NCBI GenBank assembly: GCA_041690355.1
Contig: JAWLHK010000002.1
Coordinates: 186,001-250,000 of the forward strand
Origin: JAWLHK01 sp041690355 [NCBI: bacterium]
GTDB lineage: Bacteria; J088; JAWLBW01
Reading direction: 5' to 3'
Length of the DNA stretch: 64,000 bases
Below are positions 8,455 through 17,900 of the stretch, piece by piece. Positions within the stretch are counted from its first letter, which is position 1. The number at the start of each line of letters is the position of its first letter. The notes beneath the pieces are model-generated. The model did no database searches. It was not told the origin of the DNA and saw only the letters and a list, made by a program, of their open reading frames with translations. A program made the translations under genes and the position numbers.

Positions 8455-10299
8455 TCAGAGCGGCTGAAGCTGAGCCAGAAGTGCCCGGGCAAGCGCTCCG
8501 GCATCGGGGTGGTCGGCTACCCGGGTCGTGACGACGTCGCGCTTGCGCCGGACCCACGCCTCGGCGATACGGGCGTCCTGCATTTCGCCGGGTCCCCCCG
8601 CTCCCTTTCTCGTAAGCAGCGTGGCGACGGCCTGCGTCCATTCGCCAGCTTCCGGCGAGATTGCGCGGTGCACGCGAAGGCTCTCGACCCCGTGGCCCTG
8701 CCGGATGAGAAAGAGGCGCACGAAGTCGTCTTCGGCTGCCGGCAGCACGAACACGACGTCGCCCTGGGCCGCCAGTTCCCCTTCGCGGCGGATGGTCTGG
8801 TGCACGCCGCGCAGCACCTGGTAGCGATCGCGCAGAGCCGCCGCCCGCTCGTACTGCTGCCGCTCGGCCGCCAGAATAATCTCGGCGCGCAGCTCCGTGA
8901 GCAAGCGCCGTTCGCCACCGAGAAAGGCGCGAAGCGAGGCGACCCGTTCGCCATACTCCGCCTCCGTCTCCAGAAGTGCGCAGGGGCCGCCGCAGCGGCG
9001 CATGCCGTGCTCGATGCAGGGCGAGAAGGCGGCTTGCGGCGTCAGCATCCCGCGACAGTTTCGCAGGCGGAACGTTTCGCGCAGGGCTTTCACCTCGAGG
9101 CGGCCGCCCAGGGCGAACCGGAAGGGGCCGTACGATTCCCGTTGTTCCCTGTCGCGCCCCTCTTTGCTGAAGCGCAGGCGCGGGAACGGGTCGTTCCGGT
9201 CCAGATGCAGGTATCCGTAGCGTCCCCAGGTGCGCAGCGCGTGATTGTACTCCGGCTGGCGCAGGCGGATCTCGCGCGCTTCTTCGAGCAGAGCCTCGAG
9301 TTCACTGCCGACGACGGTGTAATCGAAGTCGCGCACCTCGAGCAGCATGCGGCTCGTTTTGCCCTTCTTGGTTCCGATGAAGTAGCTGCCGAGCCGTTTG
9401 CGCAGATTCAACGCCTTGCCGACGTAGATGACCTCGCCCTTCTCATTGCGGAACCGGTAGATGCCGGGATTTTCGGGTAAGGCGCGGATGCGCTCGGGGC
9501 CCACCTTGAAGCGCAGGGCCGCACCCTGGCCCTTGGGCTTTCGATAGGCGCGCAGCCCGTCGACCGAAGAAATGCCGGCAGACTCGGCACGCCGCAGCAG
9601 CTCGACGAGGACGTCGGCCGTTACGCGGGCGTCGCCCAGGGCGCGGTGCCGATCGGAGGTGGGAATCTTCAGGCGGGCGGCCAACGCATCGAGGTTGTAG
9701 CGGGGGCCGGGGGCGAAGCTCCGCCCCAGCTTGACGGTGCACAGTTCATGACCCGCTCCCACGGGGGCCATCCCGCGCGCGCGAAAGGCGGTGTCGAGAA
9801 AGCCGAAATCGAACTTCGCGTTGTGCGCGACGCCGACGACCCCCTGGAAAAGCCGATGCAGGCGTTCGGCCACCTCGTCGAACGGGGGCGCGTCGGCAAC
9901 CATGGCGTTATCGATTCCCGTCAAACCGGTGATGAAGGGTGGTATCGTGCGGCGCGGGCGAACCAGCGTGTGCTCTTCGCCGAGCACCTTGCCGTTGCGC
10001 ACGTAGACGGCGCCGAACTCGATGATTTCGGCCGAGGCCGGATGCACGCCGGTGGTTTCGAGGTCGACGACGAGAAAGGTCGTTTCGGCGAGGGTGTCGG
10101 CGGCGGTCGTCGCCGGGCGAAGCCAGCGCACGGCGCGCCCCTCGAACTGAAGCTCGCCGGGGAGGGCGGTTTCGAGCAGTCTCCGGGCGAGATCCGGCCC
10201 CGCATCCAGGGCGAAGGCCGCCTTGCATGCCTCGACCGGATCGCATTCACCGTGCGCTTTCAGAAAGGCGCGCAACCGCTCTGCAACTGCCTGCGACAT
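8455..10299 (-). CDS. DEDDh exonuclease fused to a GIY-YIG (UvrC N-terminal-like) endonuclease
   Basis: 614 residues. A short N-terminal helical region is followed by a DnaQ-like 3'-5' exonuclease (VVDLETTG, D79/E81; HNAKFDFGFLD; HRALGDARVTADVL), then a GIY-YIG nuclease (GIYRFRN...VIYVGKALNLRKRL) and a UVR-like segment (EIILAAERQQYERAAALRD). It lacks UvrC's C-terminal RNase H and HhH domains, so it resembles the Cho-like DnaQ/UvrC fusion family found in several phyla. Likely role: DNA incision and end trimming in repair. On the minus strand, TAGCCT (10312-10307) sits 7 nt before ATG 10299 and there is no Shine-Dalgarno, so translation may be leaderless. Confidence 0.92.
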   Translation of the reverse strand: MSQAVAERLRAFLKAHGECDPVEACKAAFALDAGPDLARRLLETALPGELQFEGRAVRWLRPATTAADTLAETTFLVVDLETTGVHPASAEIIEFGAVYVRNGKVLGEEHTLVRPRRTIPPFITGLTGIDNAMVADAPPFDEVAERLHRLFQGVVGVAHNAKFDFGFLDTAFRARGMAPVGAGHELCTVKLGRSFAPGPRYNLDALAARLKIPTSDRHRALGDARVTADVLVELLRRAESAGISSVDGLRAYRKPKGQGAALRFKVGPERIRALPENPGIYRFRNEKGEVIYVGKALNLRKRLGSYFIGTKKGKTSRMLLEVRDFDYTVVGSELEALLEEAREIRLRQPEYNHALRTWGRYGYLHLDRNDPFPRLRFSKEGRDREQRESYGPFRFALGGRLEVKALRETFRLRNCRGMLTPQAAFSPCIEHGMRRCGGPCALLETEAEYGERVASLRAFLGGERRLLTELRAEIILAAERQQYERAAALRDRYQVLRGVHQTIRREGELAAQGDVVFVLPAAEDDFVRLFLIRQGHGVESLRVHRAISPEAGEWTQAVATLLTRKGAGGPGEMQDARIAEAWVRRKRDVVTTRVADHPDAGALARALLAQLQPL

Positions 10300-10413
10300 G
10301 CTTTACAGGCTAGCACCCGCCCGCGGCAATGGCCAACCGGGCGTCGCTCACCCGGACGCCGGAGTGACGTGCCGGATGCCGATCCTGCCCCGCAGGTGCC
10401 CGGACGCCGCGAA

Positions 10414-10944
10414 CTATTGCTTCCGGGTCAGTTCCCGCCATCGGGCATCGTCGACGACTTCCTGCCGATATCCGGCGTGGCAGGCGACGCAGTGGTCGAG
10501 GGTCCGGTTGAGGGCCGTTAGAACCGCAGCGGAATTCTGTGTTTTTGCGGCGGCGCCGATGTTGTCGGCCGTCTCATGGAAGGCGAGCGCCCGCTTCGCG
10601 AACCCGGCGGTGGCGGCCCCCATGTGCATGCACATCTGTTGCATGGCGGGACTCGTGCCCAGCTTCTTTGCCGCAGATTCGACGGTCTTGTAGTCGCTGC
10701 GGGCCAGCGCCGCGACGACTTCATTGACTGCGGCAAGGTGCTCACGCATGTTCTGCTTCTGATGTTCGGCCATCATGGGCAGCAGGTAGAGCGGCTGGCG
10801 GGTATTGTCCTGCGCCAGGCTCGACATGGGCGCCTGCGCCCCATGTCCATGGTGCCCGTGATCGGGTTCGGCATCGGCACGGACGGCAAGAAAGGCAGGC
10901 AGGGAGAGGGCAATGACGAACATTTTCCAGGCTGTTCGGTTCAA
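10414..10944 (-). CDS. Secreted class II-like c-type cytochrome (cytochrome c' type)
   Basis: 176 residues from a TTG start at 10944 with GGAGGA (10951-10956) 6 nt upstream. The TTG overlaps the stop of the MarR gene (TTGA), so the two are translationally coupled. A signal peptide (FVIALSLPAFLAVRADA) is followed by a His-rich stretch and a helical body. One C-terminal haem site, CVACH (C152/C155/H156), sits where four-helix cytochromes c' carry it. The segment MCMHMG supplies possible extra metal ligands. Likely periplasmic: electron transfer or binding of a small gas ligand such as NO (family inference). Alternative: a general monohaem CxxCH protein of unknown role. Confidence 0.8.
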   Translation of the reverse strand: MNRTAWKMFVIALSLPAFLAVRADAEPDHGHHGHGAQAPMSSLAQDNTRQPLYLLPMMAEHQKQNMREHLAAVNEVVAALARSDYKTVESAAKKLGTSPAMQQMCMHMGAATAGFAKRALAFHETADNIGAAAKTQNSAAVLTALNRTLDHCVACHAGYRQEVVDDARWRELTRKQ

Positions 10945-11408
10945 GGGGCGTCCTCCGGAAAAGGATGTTTACGTTGAAGGGCTTCGTTGAGTCGGCGGAA
11001 AGCGGTAAGGACGTCACGGCGCGCTGGCCCGGGAAGACCGGCAAGGAGATCGGCGAAAAGGGATGAACTGGCCGCTTCGACTTCTGTGGCCAGCTTGCGG
11101 CCCCGTGGCGTCAAGGAGAGCACGAGCAGCCTGCCGTCGTCGGGGTCGCGCTGCATTGCGGTATGGCCCTGCAACCCCATGCGCCGGCAGAGGCGCGTCC
11201 CATTGCTCTTGTCGATCCCCAACCGGCGCGCAAGCGCAGTCGGTGTGCACCGGGTGGCGGCGCGTTCGCACGCGAGAAGAATCATCAGGGCGTGGGCGTG
11301 CGACTTCGAAAGCGGTTTCCCGCACGGCGTTACGTGATCGTTGAGGAGGCCCATCCGCCGGATGAATTCCTGAACCTCCGAGCGTAACCGAACGGCTCCC
11401 TGGCGCAT
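10941..11408 (-). CDS. MarR-family transcriptional regulator
   Basis: 155 residues with the MarR winged-helix pattern: a helical N-terminus, recognition region TALARRLGIDKSNGTRLCRRM and wing motif RDPDDGRLLVLSLTPRG. It is probably a dimeric repressor. A perfect 14-bp palindrome lies 23 nt upstream of its start, typical of autoregulation. It heads a two-gene operon with the c-type cytochrome, so the cytochrome is probably induced by whatever ligand releases this repressor. Several Cys residues (C29, C47, C58, C74) might allow redox sensing; that is speculative. Confidence 0.9.
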   Translation of the reverse strand: MRQGAVRLRSEVQEFIRRMGLLNDHVTPCGKPLSKSHAHALMILLACERAATRCTPTALARRLGIDKSNGTRLCRRMGLQGHTAMQRDPDDGRLLVLSLTPRGRKLATEVEAASSSLFADLLAGLPGPARRDVLTAFRRLNEALQRKHPFPEDAP

Positions 11409-11430
11409 ACCAGATGCTATCAGGATAATA

Positions 11431-11444
11431 GTTGCGTACGCAAC
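11431..11444. promoter_or_regulatory. MarR-type operator palindrome
   Basis: GTTGCGT-ACGCAAC is a perfect 14-bp palindrome lying 23-36 nt upstream of the MarR start codon. On the minus strand TATTAT (11430-11425) and TAGCAT (11419-11414) downstream of it are candidate -10 elements. Length, symmetry and position fit binding by the MarR dimer encoded next to it. Confidence 0.8.
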
Positions 11445-11483
11445 CAGTTGGCGCGCGCTGAGCGGGCCCCATCTGCGGGAGCT

Positions 11484-12515
11484 TTACGCCAGCACGAGAA
11501 GGAGCATCCCCCCTGTGTATCCGACCAGGATGACCACCCCTTCCAATCCGATTCCCGCCAGCCCGAACTTCTCGCGGCGGATGAACCCCATCAGCGCGAC
11601 GCCGGTGAGAAAGATGGTGAGCGCCACCAGATAGGTCTGGCGCGGCGTCAAGACGTGGTAGATGGAGCCCCCCCGGTAGGCGATATCCGACAGCGCGACC
11701 AGCAGCGTGTCGAACGCATTGCCGCCGATGATGCCGCTCACCGCCAGGGTCAGGGCGCCCTGGCGCACGGCGGCGATACCCGTGACCAGCTCGGGAAGCG
11801 ACGTGGCGACGGCCGTCATGAGGGCGCCCACCGCCGTTTCGCTCAGGCCGGTCAGCACGCTCACGGCGATGCCCGTCTGCGCCACGAGCCAGCCGCTGCT
11901 TCCCAGCAGAAGCGCGAGGATCACGAACTCGGCCAGGAGGCCCCTCAGGGACATGCGTCTCGCCGTTTCGTCGGCCACGTCCACGATGGTTTCCCGGGTT
12001 CGGGCCGGGCTCCACATCGGCGATTGCCCGGCTCTGCTGACGAGCACGATGCCGTAGACGTATATGACGACCAGGAGAATCGTGGCCGGATGAACGCCGA
12101 GGACTACGACATCCGGAGTGCCCCCCGCGAGCAGCGGAATCGTGAGCAGCGTGCAGAGCAGCGCGGCCTGCATCAGCGTGGCGCTTGACGCCGCCGCATG
12201 CTCGAGGTTCGCGCGACGATACGTCAGGTCGACGACCGCCAGAAAAGCCGTCTGGGCTGCAACGCCTCCGAGCGCATTGCTGACCGCGAGCTCGGGATAG
12301 TTTTCGGCGGCGGCGACCACCGAGGCCATGATATCGGCCAACGAGGTCGAGCCGCCGAGCAGTACGGCGCCGATGACCGCTTCACCGAGCCCCGTCCGGT
12401 CGGCCAGACGGTCGGCTACCTTGGCCATCCGCCACCCGGCGATGGTGATCATGCCGGCTGCGAGTAGAAAGAGCGCCAGGTTAAGGCCGAGTGAGAGGGC
12501 TTCGAAATCGGGCAT
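11484..12515 (-). CDS. CaCA-family sodium/calcium exchanger-type membrane protein
   Basis: 343 residues, about ten hydrophobic segments. The two diagnostic alpha repeats are visible: GEAVIGAVLLGGSTSLADIM near the N-terminus and SETAVGALMTAVATSLPELV in the second half, followed by GGNAFDTLL. The first repeat has STSLAD where classical exchangers have GTSLPE; the second has the canonical SLPE. The two halves are joined by a cytoplasmic loop with basic and acidic residues. Expected function: inner-membrane cation antiport (Ca2+, possibly Mn2+, against Na+ or H+). Transcribed alone; no riboswitch was recognised upstream. Confidence 0.87.
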   Translation of the reverse strand: MPDFEALSLGLNLALFLLAAGMITIAGWRMAKVADRLADRTGLGEAVIGAVLLGGSTSLADIMASVVAAAENYPELAVSNALGGVAAQTAFLAVVDLTYRRANLEHAAASSATLMQAALLCTLLTIPLLAGGTPDVVVLGVHPATILLVVIYVYGIVLVSRAGQSPMWSPARTRETIVDVADETARRMSLRGLLAEFVILALLLGSSGWLVAQTGIAVSVLTGLSETAVGALMTAVATSLPELVTGIAAVRQGALTLAVSGIIGGNAFDTLLVALSDIAYRGGSIYHVLTPRQTYLVALTIFLTGVALMGFIRREKFGLAGIGLEGVVILVGYTGGMLLLVLA

Positions 12516-12760
12516 GCGGGGAGATGAAGGTTCGCTCGTACCAGCCTACGTCAAGCCGGCCGCCGGGGTAACCGGGCCGCGCGAGAATAACCCCGGATGG
12601 GAACGCCTTCTGGCGCCGGGAGGTGTCAACCCGCCCTCTTGCAGTACCGCTGTCGAAACCCCGGGTACCGTCTCCTTACCCTAGGATGAAAGCAGAGGCG
12701 CGGTTCGTCTGCGACGGCTCGGGCTATGCCCGTTTCCGGCCCCCGGGTCAGAGTGGGGGC

Positions 12761-13225
12761 ATGGAGGCAGCCGCACGCATGCGCATCCGCCTGACTCCGG
12801 CCCGGCATCCCCTGGCCGCATTTCTGGCGCTTGTCCTGTTGCTCTCGGCCGGCTTCGAGGCGCTCGGCGCCGGTCTGCGCGGCGGGTGGGGCGAATGGGG
12901 AGAAGACATTCTGTGGTATCGCGCCTCCTGCCTCATCAACGACGTGCTGCTCGCCTGGGGCGCCTGGCTGTACGGGCGCATTCTGGGCGGTCCTGCCTGG
13001 TACCGGGCCCCCGGGAGGCACCCCCGCATCGGATTCGGGCTCGTGTTGTTGGGCGGCGCGGTCTTTCTGCTCCTGCTGGGCCAGCGCTTCGAGGCGCTTT
13101 ACGAAGACGCTTCGCCGCCCTTTGCAACCGGTTGGTTTTCGGTCGCCCATCGCGCGCTGGCGCCGCTCTGGCTCTTGTCCTGGTTGCGGCGCTGCTGCGA
13201 CCGGACACCGCTGCCGCACAGCTAG
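12761..13225 (+). CDS. Small membrane protein of unknown function upstream of tamA
   Basis: 154 residues (alternative start at 12779). It shows about four hydrophobic helices (near residues 17-38, 58-75, 84-103 and 118-137) separated by short charged loops, for example GGWGEWGEDILWYR and RFEALYEDASPP. I do not recognise the family. It ends inside the 5' part of the tamA-like gene in another frame, overlapping about 90 nt, so it is likely cotranscribed and coupled. Its membrane-protein character supports it as a real gene, but it could be an overprinted frame. The start is uncertain; GTGGGGGC precedes ATG 12761. Confidence 0.6.
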   Translation: MEAAARMRIRLTPARHPLAAFLALVLLLSAGFEALGAGLRGGWGEWGEDILWYRASCLINDVLLAWGAWLYGRILGGPAWYRAPGRHPRIGFGLVLLGGAVFLLLLGQRFEALYEDASPPFATGWFSVAHRALAPLWLLSWLRRCCDRTPLPHS

Positions 13226-14997
13226 GCCTGCTCGAGCCCCGCCCGGAGGTGCCGATCAAGGGGGAATCGTTTCTGCTGAAGGATCCCCCGCCGCGGTTGG
13301 GACGCATCTTTTTCGAGGGGCTCGACGAGCTCGACCGCGACGACCTGCTCGAGCGCATGGCCGTCGAGCCCCGGCCCTGGTCGGTGTGGTCGGAGCCCGA
13401 AGAGGTCGATCTGCGGACCGTGCAGGATGATATCCGGCGGGTGGAGAACGTCTACCGGCGCGCCGGATATTACCAGGCGCGTGTCGAGCGCGTCGAAGTC
13501 GAAGAGCGCCCCGAGGGGTTCGTTGACCTCTACTTTTCGGTCTACGAAGGTGAGCCGCTGCGCGTGAGCAGGACGGTCGATCTGCAGTATCCCGAGCAGA
13601 CGACGCCGGCCGTCGGGCTGCGCGCGGTCAACACGCTCGATCGCGGCGATGTCTTTTCAGAAGACAACTATTTCGCTGCCGCCGAACGCATGCGGGAGTT
13701 TCTGCAGAACGTCGGCTATTACGCGGCCGCCGTCACGCCCGAGGCCTGGCTCGATCCCGACGCCTACTCGGTGTCGGTGACCTACGTCGTCTTCGACGGG
13801 CCGCGTGTACGCTTCGGTCCGATCGCGGTCGAAGGCCTGCAGTCGGTCGACGAGTCGCTCGTGCGCCGCGAGCTCGAGTTCCAGACCGGTCAGTGGTACC
13901 AGCGCCGGCGCGTCGAAGCCACCATCGACGACCTGATGGGGCTCAATCTGTTTCGCTCGGTGCGCATCGAGCCGCGCTATCCGTCGGCGGTCTCGGACCC
14001 GATGCCGATGGTGATTCGCGTCATCGAGGGCTCGGCCCAGAACGTCCGGCTCGGGGCCGGCTATGGAACCGAAGATCAGATTCGCGCCCAGGCCATCTAT
14101 CAGCATTACAACCTCCTCGGGGGCGGACGCCGGCTGCGGGCCGCGCTGCGCGTGTCGGCCATCCTTCAGACCGCCGACGTGACCTTCGTGCAACCGCACG
14201 TGCTGAGCAAATACAATCTCTTCAGCCTGTCGGCCGGCTACCGCCGCGAAGAACGCCTCGATGCCTATTCGTTCGAGCGGTTCACGCTCACGCCGCGCAT
14301 GAACCGTCGCATCAACCGGCGGCTCACTGTGTTTGCCGGCTATCTTCTCGAATACAATTTCGCCTTCGATCTGCTGGCCCCCATCCCCCTCGAAGAGCGG
14401 CGTATCGTCGAGCCGGGGCTTCTGTCGGGCCCCGTTCTGGGGGCAGAGTGGAACTCTACGGACTCCCTCCTGTTTCCCACCGAGGGCAACGTGACCCGCG
14501 CGCTGTTCTTCTACGCCGGCCGCTGGTTCGGGGGCGAATTCGATTTCTACCGCTGGACGCTCGAGTCGCGGCAATATCTGCAGCCGGCCCGGCGCTGGGT
14601 GACGACGTTACGCATACGGGTCGGCTCGGCTGAAGCCGTCGGAAGCAGTCGCGTACCCATCTACGAGAAATTCTATTCCGGGGGCGACGCAAGCATCCGC
14701 GGATACCGCCGCGACAGGCTGGGGCCGGCCATCGGGGGGCTCACGCTCGTCGAAGGGTCGCTCGAGGCGCGCCGCCGTTTCCGCCCCCAGTGGTGGATTG
14801 CCGCATTCGTCGATGCCGGCATGGTTTCTCTGAGCCCCTACGACTGGGCCGAGAATCAACTGCGCTGGGGGGTTGGCCCCGGGGTTCTCTACGAGAGCCT
14901 CGTCGGCCTGATTCACGTCTACCTGGGCGTCCCTCTCCAGCCTCGCGTCGACGAGCCCACCTGGCGGCTGCACCTCAGCATCGGGCAGGCGTTCTGA
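13132..14997 (+). CDS. tamA: TamA-like Omp85-family outer-membrane assembly protein
   Basis: About 621 residues from TTG 13132. This start yields a standard signal peptide (AGAALALVLVAALL, then TAAA before Q); the frame stays open further upstream, so the start is uncertain and no good Shine-Dalgarno is seen. Residues about 40-300 form three POTRA-like repeats (RIFFEGLDELDRDDLLERM; a second near LRVSRTV; RFGPIAVEGLQSVDESLVRR). The C-terminal 320 residues are a surface-antigen/D15 barrel with the lid motif GGDASIRGY and a terminal beta-signal ending WRLHLSIGQAF. Three POTRAs and the adjacent tamB favour TamA over BamA. Role: outer-membrane half of the translocation and assembly module. The stop overlaps the tamB start (ATGA-type, at 14997). 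Confidence 0.88.
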   Translation: MVFGRPSRAGAALALVLVAALLRPDTAAAQLGLLEPRPEVPIKGESFLLKDPPPRLGRIFFEGLDELDRDDLLERMAVEPRPWSVWSEPEEVDLRTVQDDIRRVENVYRRAGYYQARVERVEVEERPEGFVDLYFSVYEGEPLRVSRTVDLQYPEQTTPAVGLRAVNTLDRGDVFSEDNYFAAAERMREFLQNVGYYAAAVTPEAWLDPDAYSVSVTYVVFDGPRVRFGPIAVEGLQSVDESLVRRELEFQTGQWYQRRRVEATIDDLMGLNLFRSVRIEPRYPSAVSDPMPMVIRVIEGSAQNVRLGAGYGTEDQIRAQAIYQHYNLLGGGRRLRAALRVSAILQTADVTFVQPHVLSKYNLFSLSAGYRREERLDAYSFERFTLTPRMNRRINRRLTVFAGYLLEYNFAFDLLAPIPLEERRIVEPGLLSGPVLGAEWNSTDSLLFPTEGNVTRALFFYAGRWFGGEFDFYRWTLESRQYLQPARRWVTTLRIRVGSAEAVGSSRVPIYEKFYSGGDASIRGYRRDRLGPAIGGLTLVEGSLEARRRFRPQWWIAAFVDAGMVSLSPYDWAENQLRWGVGPGVLYESLVGLIHVYLGVPLQPRVDEPTWRLHLSIGQAF

Positions 14998-17900
14998 TGG
15001 CGCGATCGCGTGCATCCCGGTTCGCCGTGTGGGGGTTCGTCGTCCTGCTCGTGCTCATGGCCCTGCCGATTCTGCTCTGGCAGATCGATCCGGTGCGCCA
15101 GGCCTTCGTGCAGCGGGTGCTGGAGTCGATCAGCGGGAGGCTGGAGGACGGCGACATCCGCGTCGGACGGGTCGACGGCAGTCTTCTCGACGGGCTGCAG
15201 GTCGAAGATCTCGAGTACGATCGGGGCGGCGTTCGCCTCGAGATCGCGCGGGGTGAGATCGAGTACGCGCTCGCGCCGCTGTTGCGCCGACAGGCGCGCA
15301 TCGACCGGTTGCGCCTCGAGGGGGTGCGCCTGTCGCTCTCGCCCGAGCCGGCCACGAGCCCATCCGAAGCCCTCGGCCTGCGGTTGCCTTTGCGCATTGA
15401 CGCCCCCGATATCATCGTGACCGACGGCCGGGTGCGCATCGCGTCGGCGGCGGGGGAGCACGAGCTGCGCATCGACCGGTTTGCGGGTGGCATCACGGCC
15501 GAGTCCGACCGCGTCGTTCTGCGCGTCGACGATCTGCGCGGCAGCCTGGTCGAGCCCGAAGTCGACGTCGTCTCGGCGCGTGGCACCGTGGCCGCCACCT
15601 GGCGCGCGGGGGCGCCGACCCCCGCAATCGATGTCGACCGGCTTCAAGTCAAGCTGCCGCACAGCCGCCTGCACGCAGACGGGGCCGCGCGGTTCTGTGC
15701 CGGCGAGGCTGTGAATCTGGCGTTCAGGGCTGCCCCGCTCGACCCGCGGGATACGGCGGCGGTGGGCAACCCGTTTGCCGTTCCGGTCTCGGCGACCGTG
15801 CGCGCCACGGGTACGCTTGACGCCTTGCAGTGGTCTGCCGCGCTCGATTCCACAGCCGGCAATCTACGTGCCGAGGGGAGCGCCGGCGTCCCCTTCGAGG
15901 CGCGATGCCGCCCGAACTGGGCGGGAATCGACGGCGCGGCAGCGGGCACGGTCGCGGCCCTTGCGCCGGCGCAGCTGCTGAGCGCAGAGCTCCCCGATGC
16001 GGCGAGGCGTACGCTGCTCAGTCTGGACTTTGCCGGTTCGGTCACCGATGCCGGACGTCCAGGCCGCAGCCTGTCTGCGAACTTCGAGGGCCGGCGCTCT
16101 TTGCTCAGCGGGCGTCCGGTGCGCGCATTCGACGGCCGGTTAACCTGGCGCGAGCGGCGCATCGCGGGGCGGGTCGACCTCGCCACCGAGGACTCGGCGG
16201 CACAGGTGGCCGGTGAAGTCAACCTGCGCAGCGAGCGCTACGATGGAGAGATCCGGCTTGCGGGGGCCGACCCGGGGGTCTGGCTCGGTTCGCGGTGGGC
16301 GGGGGCCGTGGACGTGCGGGCCCGAATCGAAGGCGCCGGGTTCGACCCCGAGACGCTCACGGCATCGCTCGAGGTAACGGGCGGCCGGCTGCGCATCGGC
16401 GGCGTGCGCGGCCGTCGCCTCTTCTTCGACGTCAGGGCGCGGGACGGGCTGCTCACCGTGCGCCGGGGCGAACTGGACACCAACGTCGCCGACCTGCGTG
16501 TCGAAGGGACGGCCCCGCTTCGGCCCGGGCGTGAGGGGGCCCTGCGCGCGCTCGTCCGTATGGAGAATGCGCAGGCCGTCGCTGATCTGTTTCCGGGGGC
16601 GATCACCGAGCCGGTGAGCGGCCGCGCGTTCGCGCGCGTCGTTGCCGAGGGAACTCTGGAACGCATGCGGGTCGACATTCGCCTGCGGGCCGACGCACCG
16701 CGGCTGGGAGAGACCCAGGCCGGGGCCGTTTTTCTCGATGCCGAGTCGGCCGATTTCCGCCCCCGGGCCCTGGCGGGCTCCCTGCAGACCACGCTGCGCG
16801 TGCCGGGCCTCGTGGTCGGCGGCACCATGGTCGGCGATGTCGAAGCCGCCGTTTCGGTCGAAGGAGAACGCCCCCGTTTTGCCGGCACGCTGTTCGTGGC
16901 CATCGCCCGCGCCGAAGAGCGCAGCCGCCTGCGGGGGGAGTTCACCTACCGCGCGGGCCGGCAGACCATCGTGATGGATGAGCTGGCGCTCGCCTTCGGC
17001 GGCACGCGCTGGCAGAACGAGGGGCGACTCGTCATCGAAAGCCACTCGGGACCCGGGGGGCGCAACTGGACGATCGAAAACCTTGCCTTGACGAGCGAGG
17101 GGCAACGGGTCGCGCTCGACGGCTCGCTCCAGGGCGACGGGACGCTCGACGTCGAGCTGCTGCTCAACCGTCTGCAGCTCGAACCGATTGCCGATCTGAC
17201 GGCCGCCGAAGATCAACTGACCGGTGAGTTGAACGGGTCGCTGCAGCTAACCGGAACGTTCGAACGGCCGACGGTCACCGGGGCCATCTCTGCCGTAGAC
17301 CTCCGTTCGGGCACGGTCGAACTCGATGTCTTGACCGCGACCTTCGGGCTCGACGAAGGCGTGCTCGACACCGAGATCCGGCTGGTGCAGCGGGCCGGAA
17401 CCGGCATGCTGCGGGCCGATCTGCGCATCGGCGTGCCGGGCCTCACCGCCGACGACGACTGGCGCCAGGCCCCGCTCGAGGGAACCGTGCAGGCCGAAGA
17501 CCTGCGTCTTGCCCTGCTCGATGCGTGGATCGACGAGGCGACGTTTCCGGCCGGGCGAATCACGGTCGACCTGCGGGTCGCCGGCACCCTATCTGATCCG
17601 CAGGTCGAGGGGGTGGCGCAGCTGCGCGAAGGGGCCGTGCGCGTAGCCGTCACCGGCGTCACCTACGAAGACGTGCGCGGTGACCTCTTCTTTCAGCGAG
17701 GCACGGCCGCCTTGCGCAACTTCAGCGCGCGCACGGGCGAAGGCCGGCTGCTGGCACAGGCGACCGTCGATCTGACCGATCCGCTCAACCCGGGCGCGCT
17801 GGCCGGCGAGATCACGGCCCGGCGCTTTCAGGCGGTCGATACACGCCTCGCCGGAGGAACGGTGGATGCGCGCCTGTCCCTCGTGGGGTCCTGGAGAGAG

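Noticed and set aside
12516-12760. Possible metal riboswitch upstream of the CaCA exchanger
   Set aside because: Some hairpins and a TTTCGAC-like word are present on the minus strand, but none of the conserved blocks I know for the yybP-ykoY or NiCo classes could be placed.
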